NCBI GenBank assembly: GCA_032249695.1
Contig: JAVVHE010000001.1
Coordinates: 62,001-126,000, forward strand
DNA length: 64,000 nucleotides
Reading direction: 5' to 3'
Source of the DNA: JAVVHE01 sp032249695
GTDB lineage: Bacteria; Pseudomonadota; Alphaproteobacteria; Sphingomonadales; Sphingomonadaceae
The position numbers were made by a program, and so were the translations under genes. The notes under the pieces are model-generated. The model was given only the letters and a program-made list of their open reading frames with translations, did no database searches and was not told the origin of the DNA. This document shows, piece after piece, positions 27,066 to 35,777 of the stretch. Position 1 is the stretch's first letter. Every line of letters starts with the position of its first letter.

Positions 27066-28058
27066 GTGCTGAAGCCCATCGATATCGGCCCCGTGCGCAT
27101 CGACACGCCGGTGATTTTGGCGCCGATGACCGGAGTGAGCGATCTGCCGTTCCGCAAGCTCGTCAAGCGCTTCGGCGCGGGGCTGACGGTGAGTGAGATG
27201 ATTGCATCCGAAGCGATGGTGCGCGAAACGCGCCAGTCGCTGCAAAAGGCTCTGTGGGATCCCAGCGAGGAGCCCGTCAGCCTTCAGCTCGCCGGGTGCG
27301 AACCCGCGAGCATGGCGGAGGCGGCCAAGCTTGGCGAGGACAAGGGCGCTGCGATCATCGACATCAATATGGGATGCCCGGTCAAGAAGGTGGTGAACGG
27401 GCATGCCGGGTCGGCGCTGATGCGCGATCTCAGCCACGCGGCCCGGCTGATAGAGGCGACCGTCTCAGCGGTGAGCGTGCCCGTGACGCTCAAGATGCGC
27501 ATGGGCTGGTGCCACCAGACGCTGAACGCGCCCGAGCTAGCGCGCATCGCCGAGGGGCTGGGCGTGCGGCTGATTACAGTCCACGGCCGCACGCGGAACC
27601 AGATGTATTCGGGCGTCGCCGATTGGGCGTTCGTGCGGCAAGTCAAACAGGCGGTTTCCGTGCCCGTGATCGTCAACGGCGATATCTGCGGAGTGGACGA
27701 TGCGCGCACTGCGCTCGAGCAATCGGGTGCGGACGGCGTGATGATCGGGCGCGGCAGCTACGGGCGGCCGTGGCTGCTCGGTCAGGTTATGCAGGAGCTG
27801 AGCGGCGGCAGGCCAGCGCCGGAGCCAACCCTAGGCCAGCAATATGCCCTGATTTTGGAGCATTACGAGGCGCTGCTGGTGCTTTACGGGAAGCAGACCG
27901 GCGTTTCGCTCGCGCGCAAGCATTTGGGCTGGTACACCAAGGGCATGACGGGATCCGCTGAGTTCCGCAACCGTGTCAACCAGATGGGCGACCCGGCCCA
28001 AGTCCGTGCGGCGCTTGGGGATTTCTATCTTCAGGCGCAGGATCGGCTCGCAGCCTAG
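27066..28058 (+). CDS. dusB: tRNA-dihydrouridine synthase B
   Basis: A 330-residue flavin enzyme that reduces specific uridines in the tRNA D-loop. Marks: ILAPMTGVSDLPFRKL at residues 17-32, LQLAGCEPASMAEAAKL, the catalytic cysteine in DINMGCPVKKVVNGHAGSAL near 100, TVHGRTRNQMYSG near 170 and GRGSYGRPWL near 222. Start is the GTG at 27066. In many alphaproteobacteria dusB is followed by ntrBC; here it is followed by non-coding DNA and pseudogenes. Confidence 0.95.
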   Translation: MLKPIDIGPVRIDTPVILAPMTGVSDLPFRKLVKRFGAGLTVSEMIASEAMVRETRQSLQKALWDPSEEPVSLQLAGCEPASMAEAAKLGEDKGAAIIDINMGCPVKKVVNGHAGSALMRDLSHAARLIEATVSAVSVPVTLKMRMGWCHQTLNAPELARIAEGLGVRLITVHGRTRNQMYSGVADWAFVRQVKQAVSVPVIVNGDICGVDDARTALEQSGADGVMIGRGSYGRPWLLGQVMQELSGGRPAPEPTLGQQYALILEHYEALLVLYGKQTGVSLARKHLGWYTKGMTGSAEFRNRVNQMGDPAQVRAALGDFYLQAQDRLAA

Positions 28059-28574
28059 GTGCAGTGTGGCTGGATCGACGTGGCGGCTTCCTCTTCACGT
28101 GACAGGATGGGCGCCGGGCGATCTTGGCGCCGCGTTCGTAACGCGTCAGCAGACAGTCCTCGCGCCTGATCCGTCAGCGATCACAGGCGGAGGCGATGCC
28201 GCCCGAAACTCACGCCCATGGTGTTCGCGCATGATGGTTAACACGTGGTGTTCACCAGATGGAAATGACACCATTGGAAGCACCGAGGGCACGGTGGGAG
28301 CGATTCGAAAAGCGCCGCGCTCCCCCGCTGATGCGTTGTCCTCTCGGCTCCCGCGCCTCGAAGCCGCTGCCCGAGCAGCGGCTTCGGTCATACCGATCCA
28401 GACGGCGAACCTTCCCGAACCTCTATGTCCAATGCCTCGTCCCGGGAACGGGCGATTGGAAGCAGACATGGGGAACCTCGCCCCGCGAGCGCGCGGCCTT
28501 GACGGTTGGCATTGCGCGATCTCACTCGACGTTCGTTTATGCGAACAGCGAGAACGTCTGCTCCCTTTTTTTTG
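28059..28574. other. 516 bases without a gene, with a perfect hairpin
   Basis: No reading frame here looks coding. The clearest structure is a perfect 12-bp inverted repeat, CGAAGCCGCTGC / GCAGCGGCTTCG with loop CCGA, at 28359-28386, without a T run. Further right are an 8-T run and, just past it, the palindrome CAGAGCGCTCTG (about 28575-28586). Confidence 0.6.
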
Positions 28575-29893
28575 TCAGAGCGCTCTGTCCAACGTAGCGA
28601 ATGTCGCCGCCCACCCGTCCGCTCTGGCCCGCGCGATAGCGAGCGGATCGCTGCCCGGGGTGATGAGCGGCGCGACAGGCGTCGTCCCGGGCCCGCCCAG
28701 GAAATGATTGGCGAGCGGTCGCGAGATGAGCCGGGTCTCCTGATGCGCGCGCTTCCGCACTGCTACGATGTTGGCGGCCATCTCGGCGGACGGCCAAACT
28801 TGGTCGCGGCCGCCCGCGATCAGCAACAATGTGCCGTGAAACCGCTCGATCGGGATGCGTGCGGCATCCACACGGTCGGGATGGGCGGCGCGCCCCTCCA
28901 CGTGGACCCTGCGAAGAGGTCCATCGGCTCACCCTTTGCCACTTTGGCGAGCTCGGCATCCATGCCGACATAGGGCTCGAACGCGAGCGGCCTGCCGTCG
29001 AACGCGAACGAGGCGGTCGCCGGTCCCGATCCGCCCCAGCCTTCCCAGACCACGTCGCTGGGCACCACCGCTACAACCGCCTTGACCCAGTCATAGCGGC
29101 TCGCCGCGATCAGCGCGAACTCCGCACCCTTGGACGCACCCCAAAGACCGATGCGGTTCGCGTCCGCCTCCGGCTGCGCCTTCAGCCATTCGCGCACCGC
29201 CGCAAGCCGGTCGACCGGGATCGCGGTAAAGCTGTGCGGTAACCCCGCTATTCGATCGGATGGGTCATAGCCTGGATCATAGTAGGGAAGACCCAGTGTG
29301 GCTTAGCCGCGGGCGGCGAACAGCGGCGCCATTGCGCGCGCGGTCGAGCTGCCCCCTTCCGAGCCGCCCAGCAGGATAACAACCGGATGGCGACGGCGGT
29401 CGGCGGGCCTAGCCCATACCGCTCCGGGAAAAGGCGTCGCCGTCGAGAGGCGGATAGCGGGGTCGGGCCTGATGCGGACAGTGCCGGCCGCGATCTCGCG
29501 GCCGTCCATTCTGACGGTAACCCGGGCATAGCCGATCGAGGGAGCTTGCGACGCCGCCGGCGTGTTCTTCGTCGCGATGCCCGACCAGAACGCCCCCAGC
29601 GGCTCGACGCCGGTATAGCTGCCCGCGATCGGTGCCTGTCGTGCGGTGTCGACCGTTCCGGCGCTGGTCGCGCGGAAGGTGACGGCAGCTTCGAACCGTT
29701 CGTCCCGGTCACGCTGCTGGATCGTCGTCAGCGTGACGGTCGCGGAAGGCGGTAAGCCGGTGACCCTGATCGGGGCGGGTCGTGGCGCCGATAGATCGGG
29801 CGGCAGTATCAGCTTCACCGATGCCGCGTGAGCAGCAGTCGGCAGGATCAGCGGAAGCGCGAACAGGATGCAGCGAGACAGGCGAAAGGGCAT
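28575..29893 (-). pseudogene. Broken exported acyl-CoA thioester hydrolase/BAAT-type gene
   Basis: The 5' part (29893-29303) has a signal peptide and a BAAT-type N-terminal domain (GLPPSATVTLTTIQQ), reaching HPVVILLGGSEGGSS. It meets an in-frame TAA at 29303-29305. The same frame continues with LGLPYYDPGY, the nucleophile motif RIGLWGASKGAEFAL and VVAVVPSDVVWEGWG, until a one-base frameshift near 28915. The other frame then gives IERFHGTLLLIAGGRDQVWPS and the C-terminal NHFLGGPG. One nonsense change and one frameshift mean it is inactive; a sequencing error could explain one of them but hardly both. Confidence 0.82.
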
Positions 29894-30009
29894 GGAACCT
29901 CCAATGGCAACCGGTGCCTGTTACGCGCTTCGCCGCAAGAGCCCGCGGAAAAGCCGTGAACGGGCATGGCGGCCGCACGAACGGGCGTGCTGATCGGCGA
30001 ACGGTCGTA

Positions 30010-30836
30010 TCAGACGACCAAAGATCGCAGGATCTGCGTACCTGACCGGCTGACGGGGACAAAATCGCCGTTGGTCATGTGCGCGATCATCCGCCCACCG
30101 CCCGCCGGCTCCGCACGGGCCAAGTGATCGAAGGCAATAATGGTCGAGCGGTGGACGCGAAGGAAGCGAGCAGGGTCGAGCCGCCGCTCGAACTCGGCGA
30201 GGCTCATGCGCACCAAATGCCGTCCGGTAAGCGTCACGACCTCCGCATAGTCCTGTGCGCCGGTGATCGAGACGATATCGCGCACGCTGATCGGCACCAT
30301 CTCGTCGCCAGATCGGGTCAGATAGCGCTCCATCGGAGCCGCCGAGACGATCGTAACGGTAGCGGCATCTCGTCCGCCGCGAATGGCATAGGTGGTGGCG
30401 ACAACAGTCGCATATAGCACGAAGCCCTGGAATACCTGCCACGTGAAGGCCGGACCGGAGAAGCCGGAAAGGCGCCAACCATGCCCAGACAGCCCACCGA
30501 CGAGCGCGAGCATGACCAGCACGAGCGCATACCAGGTAGTGGCGAACACGATCGCTAGGCCAACATGAGCCGCGGCCTGGACGGGCACCGACCGCGGCAT
30601 CACTTGTCCCTTAATTGTCCCTTAACAAGAATGTGGGTCGCAGCCGCGAGTAACGTTAGCGGCAGGACGTTCGCACCCGCATCGACCAGAGCCTGGCCGG
30701 CCCCCTCGCCGATCGTCTGCGTGAAGACGAGGGCGTAGAACAGCCAGAGCAGCATCGAACCCCCGATTCAGAGCACAGTGCCGCTCGGTGGTCGGATCGG
30801 CTGAACGGTGGAGAGGTTTTGCCTAGCATCCGACAT
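30010..30836 (-). pseudogene. Broken membrane-anchored LytTR regulator
   Basis: A good ribosome-binding site (GAAGGG) precedes the ATG at 30836, which opens MSDARQNLSTVQPIRPP; the frame hits TGA near 30770, continues through two membrane helices (LLWLFYALVFTQTIG, VLPLTLLAAATHILV), then breaks at an 11-bp tandem duplication (30604-30625). The remaining frame from GTG 30603 encodes two more helices and an intact C-terminal LytTR DNA-binding domain (PISVRDIVSITGAQDYAEV, RVHRSTIIAFDHL, GDFVPVSRS). Removing one copy of the 11-mer restores a continuous frame through LVKGQVMPRSV. The 3' piece alone could still be made as a 197-residue protein. It faces the same way as the broken hydrolase gene next to it. 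Confidence 0.8.
30604..30625. repeat. 11-bp tandem duplication that breaks the LytTR gene
   Basis: Two perfect adjacent copies of TTGTCCCTTAA. Eleven bases is not a multiple of three, so the second copy shifts the reading frame of the minus-strand LytTR gene. Confidence 0.95.
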
Positions 30837-31033
30837 CGTTATCACCCTTCTTATATGCGCAAAGGACGCTGTCAGCGCCACGCGAGCATCGTGCCGTCCC
30901 GCTTGACCGCTCTTGTGGTCGAGGCGCTGCGACCTCGTCTACTCCCCGCCGGTCCCTCGGTCATTGTGAGAGTTCATGGATTTCACGCCTCTCTCGCCGG
31001 GCGCTGGACGCGGACAATCCGAGGAGATCTCCG

Positions 31034-31750
31034 TCACTTGGAGCCCCGGGCGGCCGTGCCCCCGCTCCCGCCCATCGACCGGGGCTTGCCGGGGGCGATG
31101 TCGTGACATGCGACGTGGGTGCGGTTTGCCCGCTCGACTATGGACCGCGAGGCCCTGCGCGATCGCCGTCGCCGCCAGCATCCAGGTTGCGCGCTTGCGG
31201 CCGCGTCGGCGGCGCACCAACTGCCCCTCGTCACGGTAGAGCAGGAACAGGGTCTTCTCGCTCATCATGACGCGTTCACACTCCAGCAGCATGCCAGTCG
31301 CCGATAACCGAGTCGCCGGCGCTCGGCGGCGAGCGCGCACAGCCTCGCCCGGATCTCCGGGTTGTCGGGAACGCGCTAGCGACGCACCGTCTTGCTCCTT
31401 GGCGAACCGTTGATTGGCCCGCGCCATGTCGAAGGGGAGGGCGGTGGAGCCGCATCGCCGTCACAAGCCTGTCCCGCAGCGTGGCGTCGGCTCGCTCCAC
31501 ACGGCGCTCCGCCTGCAATGAGCTTCTGCAGATCAGCTCGATTTCCAGATGTACTGCGGACCGCGGTGGGCGAGGGCGCCTGGCAGCGCGCTCCGTCCAA
31601 AGCCCGGCTGTTATCATGATCTGCCGGAGCGTTTTCGCACGACAAGCCGATGGCGTGACGCCTGGCGAGATACTCCCACGCGAGCATCGATTTGAAGGCG
31701 GCATCGTGTCCCCGGACGAGCGCCATAATCTCGGCGCGGAAGGCCATCGC
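31034..31750 (-). mobile_element. Degraded IS3-family transposase remnant
   Basis: The minus strand carries fragments of an IS3 orfB in shifting frames: DNPEIRARLCALAAERRRLGYRRL (about 31360-31290), then FLLYRDEGQLVRRRRGRKRA, then a weak APGKPRSM match to the DDE core region. Upstream pieces such as DLQKLIA and ERADATLRDRL resemble the end of orfA. Several frameshifts and stops are present and no terminal inverted repeats were found, so it is inert and the ends are estimates. The rest of 30837-31983 shows no gene. Confidence 0.5.
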
Positions 31751-31912
31751 TTAAGCGCCGGTTGCTCGGTCGACCGCGCTTGCGCGACACGAGGCCCGCA
31801 GCACCTTCCTGTCGGAGGCGGCCGAGCAGCCGGCAGACTTACCGCCGCTGGAGGCCCGGCACCCAGCGGTCAAGCGGCATCGGCGTGTTAGCCTTGGCGC
31901 AAGCAGTCCATA

Positions 31913-31940
31913 AAATCCGATAATCTATATTATGTAAGTT
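31913..31940. other. dif: dif-like XerCD recombination site (candidate chromosome terminus)
   Basis: An 11-6-11 layout: arm AAATCCGATAA, centre TCTATA, arm TTATGTAAGTT. Compared with E. coli dif, the inner ATAA and TTATGT and five of six central bases match, about 18 of 28 overall. It is AT-rich in GC-rich surroundings. GGGNAGGG motifs (FtsK KOPS in E. coli) switch strand here. Left, on the plus strand: 9144, 9519, 14610, 23541, 24364, 26818, 31434. Right, on the minus strand: 32890, 34089, 34637, 38271, 38379, 41604, 44085, 50574, 54023, 56334, 56477, 57088. The only exceptions I found are 9551 (minus) and 49401 (plus), both in GC palindromes. It could instead be a remnant site left by an integrated element. 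Confidence 0.65.
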
Positions 31941-31983
31941 CTGGACGGTCCACGCCGCATTCGAAGGTTCCCGCCCCAACCGG

Positions 31984-34068
31984 TCAATCTCGCGCTGCCT
32001 GCCAGATCGTCAGCCATCCCGGTTCATCGATCACGGCCACCCCTAGCTCGGCGGCTTTCTTCAGCTTCGATCCGGCGCCCGGGCCAGCCACCACCAGGTC
32101 GGTCTTGGCCGACACCGATCCGGCCACCTTTGCCCCGAGCGCCTCGGCCTGGGCCTTGGCCTCGTCGCGGCTCAATGTCTCGAGCGTACCGGTGAACACA
32201 ATCGTCTTGCCTGTCACCTGCGACTGACGAACGTTCGCAACGAACGTCTGCGGTCGGACCTCGCTCAGCAGGTCGGCAATCACCGCCCGGTTGTGCGGTT
32301 CGTGGAAGAAGGCTGCGAGCGCGTGCGCGACGACTGCCCCAATACCGGGCACCGCGATGAGGTCGGCGAGCGCCGACGCATCGGCTCCGCCCGCCAGGCA
32401 CGCCGTCTCCAATGCCTCAAACGTCCCGAACGCCTTCGCAAGATCGCGCGCGGTGACCTCGCCGACATGGCGGATGCCCAGCGCGAAAATCAGCCGGTCG
32501 AGTTCTGGCGCGCGCCGGGCTTCGATCGCGGCGAGCAGATTGGCGACGGACTTTTCCTTCCAGCCCTCGCGCGCTTCGAGCTCGGCGCGGCGGCTGTGCA
32601 GCCGGAAAATGTCCGCGGGCGAAGCGAGCAGACCGGCCTCCAGGAACTCGGCGATGGTCTTCGATCCAAGCCCGTCGATGTCGAGCGCGCGGCGACTGAC
32701 GAAATGCTTCATCCGTTCGAGTGTCTGCGCGGGGCAAATCAGCCCGCCGGTGCACCGCACCGCAACCTCGCCGGCCTCGCGCACGACCTCGCTGCCGCAC
32801 GTCGGACAGTGATCGGGCAATGCGAACGGCTGAAGGCCCGTCCGCTCCTCGGGTGCCGAGACGACGCCCAGCACCTGCGGGATGACGTCCCCTGCCCGCT
32901 GCAACGCCACCCGGTCGCCGACGCGAAGGTCCAGCCGGGCGATTTCGTCGGCATTGTGCAGTGTGGCGTTGGTGACGACCACGCCGCCGACGCTCACCGG
33001 CTCAAGCCGCGCTACGGGGGTCAGAACACCCGTGCGCCCGACCTGAATGTCGATCGCCAGCAGCCGCGTAGTCGCCTGCTCGGCGGCGAATTTATGTGCG
33101 ATCGCCCAGCGTGGGCTGCGCGCCTGAGTGCCGAGCCGTTCCTGCCAGTCGAGCCGGTCAACCTTGTAGACCACACCGTCGATTTCGAACGGCAGGTCGG
33201 GGCGCGCGCGTTCGGTCGCCTCGTGTTCGGCGAGCGCCTCTCCGACGCTCGTGACGCGCTTGAGCCGGTCCGAGATGCGGAATCCCGCGTCTGCTAGGCG
33301 GTGCATCGCTTCGGTCTGCGTCGTCGCGAAGGGCGCGCTGGCGGCCGCCCAGCCATGCGCGAGGAAGCGCAGCGGGCGTGAGGCGGTGACAGCGGGATCG
33401 AGCTGGCGTAGCGATCCGGCGGCACCGTTGCGCGGGTTGGCAAGCGTCCGCTCACCGCGCGCGGCAAGCTCGGCGTTGAGCCGTTGGAAGTCGGCACGCG
33501 TCATGTACACCTCGCCGCGCACCTCGATCCGATCGCCACTTCCCCGCGCTTGGTCTGACCAATCAGGTGATAAGCGTCGAGGTATGTCGGCGATCGTCAA
33601 CAGGTTCGGCGTGATGTCCTCGCCGACCGCACCATCGCCGCGCGTTGCGCCGCGGATCAGCCTTCCTTCGACGTAGGTGAGGTTGGCTGACACACCGTCG
33701 ATCTTCGGCTCCACAGTCAGCGCGATTTCGGCGTCGGGCGGCAGCGCGAGATAGCGCCGCACGCGCTCGATGAATTCGCGAGCCTCTTCGTCGGTGAACG
33801 CGTTGTCCAGGCTGAGCATCGGCGCAGCGTGCGCCACCTTGGAGAAGCCGCCTGCGGCCGGCGCACCGACACGCTTTGATGGACTGTCCAGGCGAGCCAG
33901 TTTTGGGAACGCCGCTTCCAGCTCGCGGTTGCGGCGAACCAACGCGTCATATTCAGCGTCGCTGATCTCCGGCCGGTCCTCGCCGTGGTACAAGCGGTCG
34001 TGGCGCGCGATCTCGGCTGCGAGCCGCGCGAGTTCGGCCGCGGCTTCCGTTTCGCTGAGCGACTCCAT
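31984..34068 (-). CDS. ligA: NAD-dependent DNA ligase
   Basis: A 694-residue replicative and repair ligase. Order: NAD-binding Ia domain (ARHDRLYHGEDRPEISDAEYDAL), adenylation domain with the active lysine in VEPKIDGVS near residue 118, OB fold (VGRTGVLTPVARLEPV), the four-cysteine zinc finger (CPTCGSE, CTGGLICPAQ), helix-hairpin-helix repeats, and a C-terminal BRCT domain (GKTIVFTGTLETLSRDEAKA). The ATG at 34068 gives MESLSETEAAAEL; the 19 residues read further upstream are unlikely. Confidence 0.97.
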   Translation of the reverse strand: MESLSETEAAAELARLAAEIARHDRLYHGEDRPEISDAEYDALVRRNRELEAAFPKLARLDSPSKRVGAPAAGGFSKVAHAAPMLSLDNAFTDEEAREFIERVRRYLALPPDAEIALTVEPKIDGVSANLTYVEGRLIRGATRGDGAVGEDITPNLLTIADIPRRLSPDWSDQARGSGDRIEVRGEVYMTRADFQRLNAELAARGERTLANPRNGAAGSLRQLDPAVTASRPLRFLAHGWAAASAPFATTQTEAMHRLADAGFRISDRLKRVTSVGEALAEHEATERARPDLPFEIDGVVYKVDRLDWQERLGTQARSPRWAIAHKFAAEQATTRLLAIDIQVGRTGVLTPVARLEPVSVGGVVVTNATLHNADEIARLDLRVGDRVALQRAGDVIPQVLGVVSAPEERTGLQPFALPDHCPTCGSEVVREAGEVAVRCTGGLICPAQTLERMKHFVSRRALDIDGLGSKTIAEFLEAGLLASPADIFRLHSRRAELEAREGWKEKSVANLLAAIEARRAPELDRLIFALGIRHVGEVTARDLAKAFGTFEALETACLAGGADASALADLIAVPGIGAVVAHALAAFFHEPHNRAVIADLLSEVRPQTFVANVRQSQVTGKTIVFTGTLETLSRDEAKAQAEALGAKVAGSVSAKTDLVVAGPGAGSKLKKAAELGVAVIDEPGWLTIWQAARD

Positions 34069-34178
34069 GGCGGCGGAACCTATCGCCCCCCTGCCCGCCA
34101 GCCTACCCCTTGGTGCATCGCGCACGCGCTTGCTAAGCGGTGTGGTGGAGCGCCGCGGACAGGCGCCGGGGAGGTTCA

Positions 34179-35777
34179 GTGGCGAGCGTTGCAGACAGGC
34201 ATGATGGCGCGCGTGCGGTGGACGCGCAGGGTACGCGGCTCGTCATCTTCGCGTCCTCGCTCGGCACGGTGTTCGAGTGGTATGATTTCTTCGTCTACGG
34301 CGCGCTCGCAGCGCTGCTGGGGCAGCTGTTCTTCCCATCGGGCAACCCAACCGCGGCGCTGCTCGCCAGCCTCGCCACCTTCGGAGCGGGGTTCGGCGTG
34401 CGCCCGCTCGGAGCAGTATTGTTCGGGCGATTGGGCGACCGGATCGGGCGCAAGCACACGTTTCTGGTGACGATCAGCCTGATGGGCGTCGCGACCGCGG
34501 GTGTCGGTGCGCTACCGACCTTCGCCGATGTCGGCGTCGCCGCGCCGGTTCTGCTGGTGGCGCTCCGGCTGCTTCAGGGCCTTGCGCTCGGCGGAGAGTA
34601 TGGCGGCGCTGCGATCTATGTCGCCGAGCACGCGCCCCCTGCCCGCCGCGGCTATCAGACCAGCTGGATCCAGATTTCGGTGGTGGGTGGCTTCCTCCTG
34701 TCGCTGGGCGTCGTGCTCGCGGTCAGCCACGCGCTCGGCGCGGCCGAGTTCGCCGCGTGGGGCTGGCGCGTGCCGTTCCTGCTCAGCCTCGTCATGCTGG
34801 CCATCTCGCTCGTCATCCGGATGCGGCTGAGCGAGAGCCCGGTGTTCAAAGCGATGAAGGCCGCCGGGGTCGAAGCCAAGGCGCCACTCCGGGAGACGTT
34901 CGCCACCGCCCAGAACCGCCGCACGATGCTCGTTGCGATGATCGGCGTCGCCGCGGGCCTGACAGTTATTTTCTACACCGCACAGTTTTACAGCTTCTAC
35001 TTCCTGCAGAACGCGATGCGGCTGGATGGCGACACCGCCAAGCGCCTGACCGGCATCGCGACGGTGCTCGGCGCACCTGCGTTCTTGGCGGCTGGCTGGC
35101 TGTCGGACCGGGTGGGGCGACGGCCCGTGATGATCGCCGGCTATGCGCTGACGCTCGTGGCGCTGTTTCCCGCCTATCACTGGATTGCGCGGGCTGCGAA
35201 CCCGGACTGGTCGCGCGCCGCCGCCTCGGCTCCGGTCATCGTCGAGGGGCGCGGCTGCGGCTACGACGTGTTCGCCGAGCGCGGCCAGGCGACGCCGTGC
35301 GCCAGGGTCATCGACCTGCTGTCGCGACGCGGCGTCAGTTACCGCAAGATCGATGCCCCCCAGCTCGCAGTCAGCGTTGCGGGTCAGCGCATCGTTGGTG
35401 AAGACAAGGCCGCGTTGACCGCTGCGTTGGTGCGCGCCGGCTATCCCGACAAGGCCGATCCGGCCAAAGTCGACGAGGTTGGCGTAGTGCTCGCCATCCT
35501 CAGCCTCGTGATCCTATCGGGCATTACCTACGGCCCCGTCGCTGCGATCATGGTCGAGCTGTTCCCAGCGCGCATCCGATATACGTCGCTCTCCATCCCC
35601 TATCATATCGGGACCGGCTATTTCGGCGGCTTCCTGCCCTTCGTGACCCAGTATATTGTCGTAAAGTCTGGCGATGCCTTTGCCGGACTGTGGTACACGT
35701 TCGGCGTCGTCGCAGTCGCTCTGGTCGTGACGGTGTTGTTCCTGCCCGAAACGCGCGGGCGCGATGTGACCGTCTAG
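34179..35777 (+). CDS. MHS-type major facilitator transporter with an extra soluble segment
   Basis: A 532-residue inner-membrane symporter of the metabolite:H+ group (relatives carry alpha-ketoglutarate, proline/betaine or shikimate). The GTG at 34179 follows GGGGAGG. Typical motifs are SSLGTVFEWYDFFVYG near residue 22, GRLGDRIGRKHTFLVT near 84 and GLALGGEYGGAAIYVAEHAP near 135. About 95 residues at 340-434 (APVIVEGRGCGYDVFAERG ... YPDKADPAKVDEV) lie between two helices in the second half and are polar, with two cysteines, making the protein longer than the usual 430-450. Substrate unknown. Confidence 0.9.
   Translation: MASVADRHDGARAVDAQGTRLVIFASSLGTVFEWYDFFVYGALAALLGQLFFPSGNPTAALLASLATFGAGFGVRPLGAVLFGRLGDRIGRKHTFLVTISLMGVATAGVGALPTFADVGVAAPVLLVALRLLQGLALGGEYGGAAIYVAEHAPPARRGYQTSWIQISVVGGFLLSLGVVLAVSHALGAAEFAAWGWRVPFLLSLVMLAISLVIRMRLSESPVFKAMKAAGVEAKAPLRETFATAQNRRTMLVAMIGVAAGLTVIFYTAQFYSFYFLQNAMRLDGDTAKRLTGIATVLGAPAFLAAGWLSDRVGRRPVMIAGYALTLVALFPAYHWIARAANPDWSRAAASAPVIVEGRGCGYDVFAERGQATPCARVIDLLSRRGVSYRKIDAPQLAVSVAGQRIVGEDKAALTAALVRAGYPDKADPAKVDEVGVVLAILSLVILSGITYGPVAAIMVELFPARIRYTSLSIPYHIGTGYFGGFLPFVTQYIVVKSGDAFAGLWYTFGVVAVALVVTVLFLPETRGRDVTV

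Noticed and set aside
30939..31427. A 162-codon minus-strand frame as an intact gene
   Set aside because: It only joins pieces of the broken IS3 transposase in one frame; the conserved parts lie in different frames.
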